DNA of 9,010 bases from an uncultured Methanosarcinales archaeon (GCA_937864385.1 CALMJN010000030.1:1-9010), one strand, 5' to 3'. Positions 1-6,238 are shown, numbered from the stretch's first letter. Notes: a model not told the origin generated them from the letters alone. Numbers and translations: made by a program.

Positions 1-98
1 GCAAGCTCCTGCTCGGCAACCACCTCCGCTCCCTCCTCCAGCATCAGCTGCAAAAAGCCCTGGCCGAATCCCAGATTGAGGCATCTCTCATCGATCAT
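1..98 (-). CDS. Start of an unidentified gene, cut by the window edge
   Basis: An open frame begins with ATG at 98-96, only 7 bases after the stop of the DUF58 gene, and stays open to the window edge (32 complete codons). It begins MIDERCLNLGFGQ and continues with an acidic helical-looking stretch (LMLEEGAEVVAEQEL). The other two minus-strand frames look less protein-like and one has an early stop. The position right after MoxR and DUF58 fits a third operon member, where related clusters often carry a membrane or von Willebrand A protein. This N-terminus does not look like the usual BatA-type membrane start, and I do not recognise the family. The ribosome binding site is weak (a GGAAGG about 12 bases upstream). 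Only N-terminal sequence is visible, so function is not assigned. Confidence 0.45.
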   Translation of the reverse strand, partial: MIDERCLNLGFGQGFLQLMLEEGAEVVAEQEL

Positions 99-105
99 AA
101 TTAAA

Positions 106-963
106 TCAAGCCTTCCAGACCACTGCCCGGCTGAGCATCTCGGAGAAGGCATCGAATACCGGTCTGTCGGAGGCAAACAGAAAATAGTCTGCTCCCACCT
201 GGCGGCAGGCTTCCTGGATCTGATGGTTATGCTGGCTAAGCTTTTTCAGATAATCGCTTCTCTCCGCTTCCGTTATGCGGGTGATCACCGGCTCTCCTCC
301 CTCCGGGTCCACGAATTTGATGTCTCCGCTATAGTCCAGCTCCATCTCCGAACGGGCCAGAACCTGAATTACCACCAGTTCATGCCCGGCCAGCCGGTAG
401 ATGGAGTATAGAGCGTCCTCGGTCTCCCCCAGCAGATCGGATATGAGCACCACCAGGCTGGTGGATTTGAGCAGAGAGTCAATCTGGTCCGCCACTGCTT
501 TAAGACTGGTTCCCCCATGCGGCTTTGTGGCATCCAAATCCTCTATGCTCTGAAAGAGGCTCATTCTTCCTCTCTTGGGCTCTCCGGGGTAGAGCTTCTT
601 GCAGAAGAGGGATATGGCATATTTCTCGTTGTCCGCAGCAGCGAGATAGGCGAATCCGGCGGCCAGACGGGAGGCAAAAGAGAACTTTCCCTCATAGTCC
701 ATGCTGGCGCTGCCGTCCAGGAGTATATGCACGACCAGGCTCCTCTCCTCCTCGTGCTCCCGGATATAGAGCTTCTCCGTCCGGCCGAAGACCTTCCAGT
801 CCACCAGCTTGAAGTCGTCACCCTTGCGGTACTCTCGATAGCCTACAGGGCTTATACCGTGCCCAAGGCGAAGCGATTTTCGCCCGCCGCTGTAGGCAGT
901 GGAGACCCTCTTTTTGACCAGCAGGGAGAACCTGTCCAGCTCCTGGAAGAATTCTGTATCCAT
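106..963 (-). CDS. DUF58 family protein with von Willebrand A-like fold
   Basis: This 285-residue protein belongs to the DUF58 family, usually encoded next to a MoxR ATPase and thought to act with it in complex assembly or metal-dependent chaperoning; its exact role is unknown. The family signature is clear at about residues 37-70 (GISPVGYREYRKGDDFKLVDWKVFGRT, then LYIREHEEER). It is followed by a von Willebrand A core with a MIDAS-like DGSAS at 83-87, a GGTSL threonine near 152 and ISDLL with Asp176, so the metal site looks intact. I see no signal peptide or membrane segment, so it is probably cytoplasmic. DUF58 proteins are often longer with N-terminal membrane helices; this one is the short soluble form. 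The ATG at 963 is supported by an AGGA about 7 bases upstream, inside the 20-base gap after the MoxR gene, so the two are co-transcribed. Confidence 0.9.
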   Translation of the reverse strand: MDTEFFQELDRFSLLVKKRVSTAYSGGRKSLRLGHGISPVGYREYRKGDDFKLVDWKVFGRTEKLYIREHEEERSLVVHILLDGSASMDYEGKFSFASRLAAGFAYLAAADNEKYAISLFCKKLYPGEPKRGRMSLFQSIEDLDATKPHGGTSLKAVADQIDSLLKSTSLVVLISDLLGETEDALYSIYRLAGHELVVIQVLARSEMELDYSGDIKFVDPEGGEPVITRITEAERSDYLKKLSQHNHQIQEACRQVGADYFLFASDRPVFDAFSEMLSRAVVWKA

Positions 964-983
964 GATTATTTCCTGAATTGTAC

Positions 984-1940
984 TCAGAGGGAGCGGCTCT
1001 TGAGGAGGTCTGAGACAACCTGATCCCTGGTCAGCCCCTTCCTCTCTGCCTCAAATCCAAGGATGATCCTGTGCCTCAAAACGGGATAAGCCAATTTTTG
1101 CAGGTCCTCCTTGGAGACATAGTTCCGGCCTTGCAGGAAAGCCCTGGCCTTGCAGGATAAAATAAGGCCGATGGTAGCCCTGGGGCTGGCGCCGTAGGCC
1201 ACTCCCGGCCAGCTCCTGGTGGCCAAAACCAGTTCCACCACCGCAGACTTGATCTCATCGGAGACGGGAATGTCCCGGCAGAGCTGCTGGAGAGCCAGGA
1301 GCTCCTCCTTGCCGACGACCGTCTCCACCTCCGGCTCGCTTCTGACCGTGTATCTCTCCAGTATCTCCATCTCCTCTTCCTTGCCGGGATAGTCCAGCAG
1401 GATCTTGAGCAGAAACCGGTCCAGCTGAGCCTCGGGCAGGGGAAAGGTCCCCTCCATCTCTATGGGATTTTGGGTGGCCAGTATGAAAAAAGGCCGGTCC
1501 AGAAGGTAGGTCTTGTTTCCCACCGTCACCTGCTTCTCCTGCATGGCCTCGAGAAGGGCGCTCTGGGTCTTGGGAGAGGCCCTATTGATCTCGTCTGCCA
1601 GGACTATATTGGAGAAGACCGGCCCCGCCTCAAAGCGAAAAGACTTGCCCGACTCGGTTTCTTCTATGATGGTGGTGCCGGTGATGTCTGCGGGCATGAG
1701 GTCCGGCGTGCACTGAATCCTGCTGTAGTCCAGGCCCAAACAGGAGGCGGTGGTCTTGACCAGCAGGGTTTTGGCCAGGCCGGGATTGCTCTCCAGCAGG
1801 GCATGGCCGCCGGCCAGCAGGGAGATCAAGAGCTGCTCTATGGCCATATCCTGGCCCACGATGACCTTATCGATCTCTTTTCTCAGCCTCTTGAAGATCT
1901 CCGGGGAGCGGCTGTAGATATCTCTCAGATCCTCCGACAT
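984..1940 (-). CDS. MoxR family AAA+ ATPase
   Basis: This 318-residue MoxR-type AAA+ ATPase is full length for the family. MoxR proteins are believed to remodel or load cofactors into partner proteins, often von Willebrand A proteins like the one encoded next. Motifs in order are: Walker A at 51-58 (SNPGLAKT, Lys57 and Thr58), Walker B near 112-118 (IVLADEI, Asp116 and Glu117), the MoxR segment NRASPKTQSALLEAMQE, sensor 1 with Asn158 (ATQNP), the EAQLDRF arginine region (Arg175), and sensor 2 in GASPRA (Arg254). The first Walker A glycine, usually present as EGxPGLAKT, is Ser here; the nucleotide-binding Lys/Thr are kept, so it is probably active. The ATG at 1940 has a good AAGGAG site 5 bases upstream. 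It is the first gene of its operon, with a TATA-like box about 45-55 bases upstream. Confidence 0.95.
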   Translation of the reverse strand: MSEDLRDIYSRSPEIFKRLRKEIDKVIVGQDMAIEQLLISLLAGGHALLESNPGLAKTLLVKTTASCLGLDYSRIQCTPDLMPADITGTTIIEETESGKSFRFEAGPVFSNIVLADEINRASPKTQSALLEAMQEKQVTVGNKTYLLDRPFFILATQNPIEMEGTFPLPEAQLDRFLLKILLDYPGKEEEMEILERYTVRSEPEVETVVGKEELLALQQLCRDIPVSDEIKSAVVELVLATRSWPGVAYGASPRATIGLILSCKARAFLQGRNYVSKEDLQKLAYPVLRHRIILGFEAERKGLTRDQVVSDLLKSRSL

Positions 1941-1983
1941 TCTTTCTCCTTATCTTTTCAGTTACGGAAGGGGGTTTTCGTCT

Positions 1984-2000
1984 AATTATATCTTTTCCCC
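1984..2000 (-). promoter_or_regulatory. Candidate BRE/TATA promoter of the MoxR-DUF58 operon
   Basis: Read on the minus strand this segment is GGGGAAAAGATATAATT: a purine-rich BRE-like element directly followed by an AT-rich TATA-like box. An archaeal start site about 25 bases downstream would fall near 1963, giving a leader of roughly 22 bases that contains the AAGGAG ribosome binding site of the MoxR gene. The spacing is coherent, but no transcript evidence is available. Confidence 0.5.
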
Positions 2001-2018
2001 TGGGCCGCCCTGGTCCCC

Positions 2019-2095
2019 CTGGCCAGATTCTCTGACTAATCATACTCCATATTCCATATCGACGGCCAGGAGACACTCAGAGAAGGTTCTGGCAG
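2019..2095. repeat. Imperfect inverted repeat upstream of the MoxR operon
   Basis: The left arm (2019-2035, CTGGCCAGATTCTCTGA) and the right arm (2077-2095, TCAGAGAAGGTTCTGGCAG) are inverted copies. They share a perfect 8-bp inner match (TTCTCTGA/TCAGAGAA) and a CTG-CCAGA outer match with small bulges, around a 41-base spacer. It lies 19 bases or more upstream of the TATA-like box, so it could be an activator site or fold in RNA read through from the hcp unit. It could also be chance. Confidence 0.35.
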
Positions 2096-2247
2096 CTGAT
2101 TGCAGATCGAGCCCACTGCACCAATTTTAGCTCAATCTCCGGAAACAGAAAAGGCTTATAGGGGAGAGTCAAGTGATGCAGATGTAATTGATCTTCATCC
2201 TGCTCTCTCCCGATTCCCGCGCTACATTTCCCATCTAAAGATCAATT

Positions 2248-3033
2248 TCAGACCGGCTTTTCCGCCTTGGCCAGACCGCTCTCCACAGCATCCCGGATGA
2301 TATAGCCTCCCACGTGGAGCACTGTGTCACCCAGCTCACTGTCCCTCTCCATGGAGCCGGTGCAGGGATAAGAGTGGTGGGCCTCGGATATCCTCTCTCT
2401 CAGATCGGGCTGGTCCGGCTCCAGGCCCAGCAATTTCTTGGCCACAAACCAGGTGGAGCCGCAGGGTGCGCTTCGGACCACATTGGCGGCGAGGATGGAA
2501 TGCTTGCCCTCCCGGCTCTTCTGCAATGTGAACTCAATGACCGGATCGCCGATCTTGGCCTCTTTCAGGAAGCTGGATATTACCGGCTTGGCCGGATCGG
2601 GGCGGAGAGCGCAGAAGGGCTTGGCAAAGGCCGCCTCCATTCCCAGTTCTGCCGCCTTCTCCTCCACCTGCTTTCTCTGGCCCAGGGGCATTTCTCGGGG
2701 TGACTCCGAGCCGCCGATGATGCCCTTTACCCCTGCCTCCTTGAGCTTGGGAAGCATGCCGTAGAGGATATCGGGATGAACATTGACCACAATGGCTATT
2801 TCTGCGGCAGGGATATTCTGAGGCAGCAGCGGCTCCACATCGTCTATAAAGTCACCTAAAGATGCCGGATCTGGCATCTCCACCAGCGCCACTATATCCT
2901 TGCCCAGATCCGGGGCCACATTGCGGCACTGAGTGCAGGCCTCTCCACATGAGATGCAGAATCCGGAGTAATTGACCAGATTGCCAGCAACGCGACTGCC
3001 GAACTCGCCACTATAAAATATTATGACCTTCAT
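2248..3033 (-). CDS. DUF166 family protein, cysteine-rich
   Basis: This 261-residue protein matches the archaeal DUF166 family of unknown function; some databases carry an old thymidylate-synthase-like label that I would not use. The N-terminus has the family start (MKVIIFYSGEFGSRVAGNLV), then a C-x2-C-x3-C-x2-C cluster (Cys26, 29, 33, 36) suited to an iron-sulfur cluster or metal. Conserved-looking Cys sites follow in APCGSTWFVAKKLLG (Cys191) and HHSYPCTGSM (Cys224). I place the start at ATG 3033, not at the in-frame ATG at 3072. A GGTGAT ribosome binding site sits directly before 3033, the family begins at MKV, and the longer version would overlap the preceding gene by 23 bases. The gap from the ferredoxin gene is 16 bases, so it is the last gene of the hcp unit. 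A redox or electron-transfer role is suggested by context only. Confidence 0.85.
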   Translation of the reverse strand: MKVIIFYSGEFGSRVAGNLVNYSGFCISCGEACTQCRNVAPDLGKDIVALVEMPDPASLGDFIDDVEPLLPQNIPAAEIAIVVNVHPDILYGMLPKLKEAGVKGIIGGSESPREMPLGQRKQVEEKAAELGMEAAFAKPFCALRPDPAKPVISSFLKEAKIGDPVIEFTLQKSREGKHSILAANVVRSAPCGSTWFVAKKLLGLEPDQPDLRERISEAHHSYPCTGSMERDSELGDTVLHVGGYIIRDAVESGLAKAEKPV

Positions 3034-3049
3034 GATATCACCAATTGCC

Positions 3050-3814
3050 TCATTCTTTTGCTGTGGAACCATTGATCATACATATGAACTTCTGGAGGGG
3101 GATATCCTTTCCCGACTCTTTTATTGCCTGGGAGACAAGCCAAACCAGATTGGAGCAGCAGGGAACCTCCATATGCAATACGGTTATCTCCCTTATATCA
3201 TTGCAGCGCAGGATTTCAATCAATTTCTCCAGGAACGGCGGGCTCTCATCCAGCTTGGGACAGCCGATGAGAACCACCCTGCCCTTGATGAATTCAGAGA
3301 TGGAGGTAGAGGCAAAGGCAGAGCAGTCAGCGGCTATGAGCAGCCTGGCATCTTTAAAGTAAGGAGCATCGGTGTGGGCCAGTCGCATCTGTATGGGCCA
3401 GCTGCATAGCTGGGAAGATTCATCCAGCGGCCGCATATGACGCTGGGGCCCCTCTCCCGAGGCTTTATGGAAGGCTGCATTGCACTGGGATATGGGCATG
3501 GACTGTATTGTGGAAGTCTTATCCTTTGCCGATTCCTCCTGGTGGCTCTTGGATTGACTCAGATTCGCTCTGGCTGCCTCTTCATCAAAAGCCTTGGCCT
3601 CCCTCACCTCAATGGTCAGAGCGCCAGTGGGGCACTCCCCGATGCAGGCTCCCAGGCCATCGCAAAAAGCATCGCTGACCACGCGGGCCTTTCCATCTGT
3701 CAGCTTTATCGCCCCCTCGGAGCAGGCGATTATGCAGCTGCCGCAGCCGTTGCACAACAATTCATCTATCCTGATTATCTTTCTCCGGACCAATTTTCCA
3801 TCACCATCCGCCAT
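3050..3814 (-). CDS. Ferredoxin-domain (4Fe-4S) protein, Hcp-associated type
   Basis: This 254-residue protein has an N-terminal dicluster ferredoxin domain (residues about 12-70) and a C-terminal domain typical of iron-sulfur proteins encoded beside hcp. That domain contains SQLCSWPIQMRL at 134, PYFKDARLLIAADCSAFA at 151, IGCPKLDE at 183 and HMEVPCCSNL at 214. The first cluster motif is complete (Cys21, 24, 27, 31). The second reads CDGLGACIGECP, with Leu54 where a second cysteine is expected, leaving Cys51, 57 and 61. Residues 80-130 are a polar linker. It probably passes electrons to or from Hcp in the cytoplasm; this is inferred. The start is ATG 3814, with AAGGT 7 bases upstream and family-like spacing to the first cysteine. 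The frame extends to a TTG at 3877, but that would place the coding sequence through a strong hairpin. Confidence 0.85.
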   Translation of the reverse strand: MADGDGKLVRRKIIRIDELLCNGCGSCIIACSEGAIKLTDGKARVVSDAFCDGLGACIGECPTGALTIEVREAKAFDEEAARANLSQSKSHQEESAKDKTSTIQSMPISQCNAAFHKASGEGPQRHMRPLDESSQLCSWPIQMRLAHTDAPYFKDARLLIAADCSAFASTSISEFIKGRVVLIGCPKLDESPPFLEKLIEILRCNDIREITVLHMEVPCCSNLVWLVSQAIKESGKDIPLQKFICMINGSTAKE

Positions 3815-3834
3815 CTTCTTGACCTTAAAATCGC

Positions 3835-3878
3835 ATTGGCTTATCTCCCCCTCATCTTTGAGGGGAAGATAAGCCAAT
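3835..3878 (-). other. 20-bp hairpin between hcp and the ferredoxin gene
   Basis: On the minus-strand RNA, ATTGGCTTATCTTCCCCTCA pairs with its inverted copy around a 4-base AAGA loop: 19 Watson-Crick pairs and one U-G wobble. On the plus-strand RNA that wobble would be a C-A mismatch, so the structure is best formed by the hcp transcript. It begins 21 bases after the hcp stop and ends 20 bases before the ferredoxin ATG, leaving the ribosome binding site single-stranded. Only a short T run (GATTTTAAGG) follows. Possible roles are partial termination, an mRNA processing or 3'-end protection element for hcp, or a DNA palindrome bound by a protein. Confidence 0.75.
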
Positions 3879-3899
3879 CGCCAGATACATAGACAGATT

Positions 3900-5210
3900 T
3901 CATCCCAGCATCTTCTTTATATCCTCATCAGGGGTGCTGATGAGCCGGATGTCGTATTTATCCACCAGTATCTTGAGCATATCCTCGTTGATCCATCCGG
4001 GCACAATCGGACCCAGATAGATGCCTTTTATGCCCAGGGCGAGGAGAGACCAGAGTACGGCTACCGCCTTCTGTTCCATCCAGCTGACGACCAGGGTCAA
4101 TGGCAGATCGTTTACTCCTATCCCGAATAGATCGGCCAATGCCTGGGCTACCTCTAAAGCTACAATGGCATCATTGCACTGCCCCAGGTCGATGAGGCGG
4201 GGGATGCCCTCGATGTCTCCCAGATCCAGGTCGTTGAAGCGGTATTTTCCGCAGGCCAGGGTGAGGATGACTGTGTCCTTGGGCAGCTTCTGCACGAACT
4301 CCCGGTAGTAGTCCCATTTTCGGGATGGTCCGTCGCAGCCTCCTACAAGGAAGAACCTCTTGATCTTTCCCGCCGTCACCAACTCTTTGATCTTGGCGGC
4401 ATGGCCCAGCAGGACGGAGGTGGAAAAGCCGGTGGTGAGAACATACTCGCCAGGCGCATCGGGCAGCTCCGGCAGGGATCGGGCTTTAGCGATAACCTCG
4501 GAGTAATCATAGCCGTCGATGTGCTGCACTCCTGGAATGTAGACCGGGCCGGTGGCGAACATTCGATCCCTGTACTCCTCCCTGGGGATGAGGAAGCAGT
4601 TGGAGGTGCCCAGAAGGGCCATGGGATAATTGGCAAAGAGCTCTCTCTGATCAAACCAGGCTTTGCCCAGGTTTCCGGCCAGGTTCTTGAACTTTCGAAG
4701 CCCGGGGTAGCCGTGGGCGGGAAGCATCTCCGAGTGGGTGTAGACGAATACATCCGAGCCCTCCACCTGCTCCAGGAGCTTATGCAATGAATGCATATCG
4801 TGGCCGGTTACCAGGATGCCGTGGCCTTTGACCGTGCCGGTTCTCACCTGGGTCGGCGTGGGCTCGCCAAAGGTATCGATATGGGCCTTCTTGAGCAGCT
4901 TCATGGTCTTGATATTCATCTCTCCCGCCTTGACCGCCAGGTTCAGGAACTCCTGGGGGTCGAAGTTGACATTGGTGAGGGTAGAGAAGAAAGCCCGCTC
5001 TATGAATGCGTCCACCTCCGGATCGGTATAGCCCAGCTCCCGGGCGTGGTAGAGATAGGCGCTTATGCCCTTGATGGCAAAGAGCAGATTGTCCTGCAGT
5101 CTTGCCACGGTAGCTTCCTTTCCGCATACTCCTTTTATGGTGCAGCCTGTGCCGCCCGCCGTTTGGGAGCACTGATAGCAGAACATGTCCAGCTTTTCTT
5201 TGGCAGCCAT
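3900..5210 (-). CDS. hcp: Hybrid cluster protein (hydroxylamine reductase)
   Basis: Hcp is a cytoplasmic iron-sulfur-oxygen enzyme. It reduces hydroxylamine to ammonia in vitro, and in bacteria it is linked to nitric oxide detoxification and S-nitrosylation. The N-terminal cubane motif is C-x2-C-x8-C-x5-C (Cys11, 14, 23, 29), the anaerobe [4Fe-4S] spacing. All seven hybrid-cluster ligands can be matched: His137 (GHDMH), Glu161 ([11 protein letters not shown]), Cys205 (TSNCFLIP), Cys292 ([13 protein letters not shown], the persulfide position), Cys320 ([10 protein letters not shown]), Cys345 (GQCNDAIVA) and Glu379 (WMEQKA). At 436 residues it is the short form found in archaea and thermophiles, about 100 residues shorter than the bacterial anaerobe type because part of the helical domain is absent. 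The ATG at 5210 has a GGAGG site 8 bases upstream. It is the first gene of a unit with a ferredoxin protein and DUF166, divergent from an HxlR regulator. Confidence 0.97.
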   Translation of the reverse strand: MAAKEKLDMFCYQCSQTAGGTGCTIKGVCGKEATVARLQDNLLFAIKGISAYLYHARELGYTDPEVDAFIERAFFSTLTNVNFDPQEFLNLAVKAGEMNIKTMKLLKKAHIDTFGEPTPTQVRTGTVKGHGILVTGHDMHSLHKLLEQVEGSDVFVYTHSEMLPAHGYPGLRKFKNLAGNLGKAWFDQRELFANYPMALLGTSNCFLIPREEYRDRMFATGPVYIPGVQHIDGYDYSEVIAKARSLPELPDAPGEYVLTTGFSTSVLLGHAAKIKELVTAGKIKRFFLVGGCDGPSRKWDYYREFVQKLPKDTVILTLACGKYRFNDLDLGDIEGIPRLIDLGQCNDAIVALEVAQALADLFGIGVNDLPLTLVVSWMEQKAVAVLWSLLALGIKGIYLGPIVPGWINEDMLKILVDKYDIRLISTPDEDIKKMLG

Positions 5211-5342
5211 TTAATTGTCCTCCAATTTCAGTGATTGTCAATATGGTGCATATCAGTCAATTCTAATTTTCAGGCTTTTCCTGCCCTGCAGTATTATTAA
5301 GATACCAAAGTATTTAGCCTGAGATGTTTCTGGAAAGATACC
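5211..5342. promoter_or_regulatory. Divergent control region between hcp and the HxlR gene
   Basis: These 132 bases separate two outward-facing genes and must hold both promoters. For the regulator (plus strand), TATTATTAAG near 5292 or TATTTAG near 5311 could be the TATA box; the first gives a short leader, the second an almost leaderless start at 5343. For hcp (minus strand) the best AT-rich candidate is GAAAATTAGAATT around 5260-5272, with a purine-rich GGAAAAG string about 10 bases upstream of it. Neither is a strong consensus. The palindrome at 5234-5261 lies between this candidate and the hcp start. Confidence 0.5.
5234..5261. promoter_or_regulatory. Candidate operator: interrupted inverted repeat
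   Basis: The sequence has the form ATTG-N3-ATAT-N5-ATAT-N4-CAAT, an AT-rich inverted repeat 23 bases upstream of the hcp start and 81 upstream of the regulator start. HxlR proteins bind as dimers to such palindromes in divergent promoter regions. If hcp transcription begins about 25 bases from its best TATA candidate, the repeat would overlap the start site, which suits repression. The arms are short and differ in spacing by one base. Confidence 0.4.
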
Positions 5343-5702
5343 ATGCAGGAAGGATGCACCGTCAATCTTACCGTCAAGTACATCGCCAGAAAATGGACCT
5401 TGCTCATTCTCCTGGAACTATATAAGGGAAAGAATCATACCAGGCGATTCTCAGAGCTGAAGAGCTGTCTATACGGCATCACCCAGAAGGTGCTCTCCGC
5501 CCGACTGAAAGAGCTGGAGCGGGAGGGGCTGGTGGAAAACAAAGTGGACAGCAATAGCTTCCCAGTCCGGAGCGACTACACCCTCACCGAGAGCGGCCTG
5601 GAGATAATCGAGATCATCAAGGATCTTAAGCTATGGGCTCTGAAATGGAAGATCAGCAACATCGAGTGCGGCAGTCAGGACTGCAGCAGATGCGTTTTAT
5701 AA
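5343..5702 (+). CDS. HxlR family winged-helix regulator with cysteine tail
   Basis: This 119-residue protein has the full HxlR winged helix-turn-helix: KYIARKWTLLILLELYKGKNHTRRFSELK (12-40), GITQKVLSARLKELEREGLV (45-64, recognition helix) and the wing with YTLTESG (79-85). HxlR proteins are dimeric transcription factors, and several (YodB, HypR, QorR) sense oxidants or electrophiles through a cysteine near the N-terminus. Here Cys5 occupies the corresponding place. Extra cysteines are Cys42 and a C-terminal C-x4-C-x2-C (Cys109, 114, 117), which might hold a metal or form disulfides. It is the only plus-strand gene and diverges from hcp, so hcp is the obvious target; autoregulation is likely. 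The ATG at 5343 has only a weak GGA 9 bases upstream and is chosen because it keeps Cys5 and a normal family length. It converges with coaD. Confidence 0.92.
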   Translation: MQEGCTVNLTVKYIARKWTLLILLELYKGKNHTRRFSELKSCLYGITQKVLSARLKELEREGLVENKVDSNSFPVRSDYTLTESGLEIIEIIKDLKLWALKWKISNIECGSQDCSRCVL

Positions 5703-5748
5703 GATTTCAATTCTACCTGTGGCTGTATTTCCGGTGAGAGAGCGCATT

Positions 5749-6213
5749 TCAAACCGACAGCACCTTGCCGTGCCTGTCGATCTTTCCCTCGGAGATGCGG
5801 GTAGAGCTGATGCGGATGCTGTCCTGAGCCATCTGGTATTCGATCAACGAGATCTGCAGTGGCTTTAAATTCCGCTTGGCCCGCAGGCGATTGATCTTCT
5901 CCGCCATGGGCAGGGTCTCCGGTGAGACCACAATATAGTCAAAGTCCTCATAAATGGATGGGCCGCACTGATCATCGATCTTGGTTACGCGCACGTTGCT
6001 TGCGCCAAAGCAGATTCTCACTACCGATCTTAATTTATCCGCCCTGGCCTCGAAATCCCGCACAGGCCTCTTGCGGCTGGCCCGGGCCATCTCGTCGGAG
6101 GTCAGGCCAATGATCACCTCTCCACCCCGGCCCAGCTCAAAGGCTCGCCTGAGCAGGGCGATATGACCGTCATGAATGGGATCGAATGTACCTCCGACTG
6201 CAACCCTGGCCAT
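5749..6213 (-). CDS. coaD: Archaeal phosphopantetheine adenylyltransferase
   Basis: This 154-residue enzyme transfers AMP from ATP to 4'-phosphopantetheine, giving dephospho-CoA and pyrophosphate, the fourth step of coenzyme A synthesis. It is the archaeal/eukaryotic-like form. The nucleotidyltransferase signature is GGTFDPIHDGH (7-17), followed by the family-typical VSPET (96-100), a KINRLRAKRNL helix, and ISSTRI (135-140), the ATP-contacting ISSTxI motif. Length is normal. The start is ATG 6213. No good Shine-Dalgarno is visible, but a TATA-like ACTTATA on the minus strand lies about 30 bases upstream, which fits a nearly leaderless transcript. It sits 54 bases after ribL, which encodes a member of the same fold superfamily; the product is distinguished from RibL by the VSPET and ISSTRI motifs. 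It is the last gene of its cluster, convergent with the HxlR gene. Confidence 0.93.
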   Translation of the reverse strand: MARVAVGGTFDPIHDGHIALLRRAFELGRGGEVIIGLTSDEMARASRKRPVRDFEARADKLRSVVRICFGASNVRVTKIDDQCGPSIYEDFDYIVVSPETLPMAEKINRLRAKRNLKPLQISLIEYQMAQDSIRISSTRISEGKIDRHGKVLSV

Positions 6214-6238
6214 ACAGGCCCGCCAATGAGGGGTACGG

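Larger units (their letters stand above)
1941..2247. other. 307-bp intergenic region between the hcp and MoxR units
   Basis: This gap lies downstream of the DUF166 stop and upstream of the MoxR start. It holds the MoxR promoter candidate at its left end and a long imperfect inverted repeat (2019-2095). It also has a plus-strand BRE/TATA-like string (GAAACAGAAAAGGCTTATA, 2142-2160) with no credible gene behind it. A 21-codon minus-strand frame at 2169-2234 has no recognisable features. I see no tRNA, no clear T-run terminator and no repeat array. The plus-strand promoter-like string could drive a small RNA, but nothing else supports one. Confidence 0.5.

Noticed and set aside
2169..2234. 21-codon minus-strand frame after DUF166
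   Set aside because: It is short, lacks a clear ribosome binding site and has no recognisable motif. Such frames occur by chance.
2100..2300. Plus-strand 66-codon frame in the hcp-MoxR gap
   Set aside because: It starts with TTG, has no ribosome binding site, runs into the antisense of DUF166 and shows no domain-like sequence.
2248..3033. Thymidylate synthase function for the DUF166 protein
   Set aside because: This is an old database label. The sequence shows none of the ThyA or ThyX active-site motifs.
3034..3072. Upstream ATG for the DUF166 gene
   Set aside because: It would overlap the ferredoxin gene by 23 bases and adds residues not expected before the family's MKV start. The GGTGAT site points to 3033.
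3815..3877. Longer start (TTG at 3877) for the ferredoxin protein
   Set aside because: The extra 21 residues are encoded by the hairpin itself, and both strands give a near-identical peptide there, as expected from a palindrome. The ATG at 3814 has a ribosome binding site and normal spacing to the first cysteine.
4021..5241. Several long open frames antisense or out of frame to hcp
   Set aside because: They are shadows of a strongly conserved gene in GC-rich DNA. Their translations are rich in Arg, Pro, Gly and Ser and lack domain features.
5703..5748. Bidirectional terminator between the HxlR gene and coaD
   Set aside because: The 46-bp gap has only a short T run at the end of the HxlR gene and no convincing stem, so no terminator is claimed.
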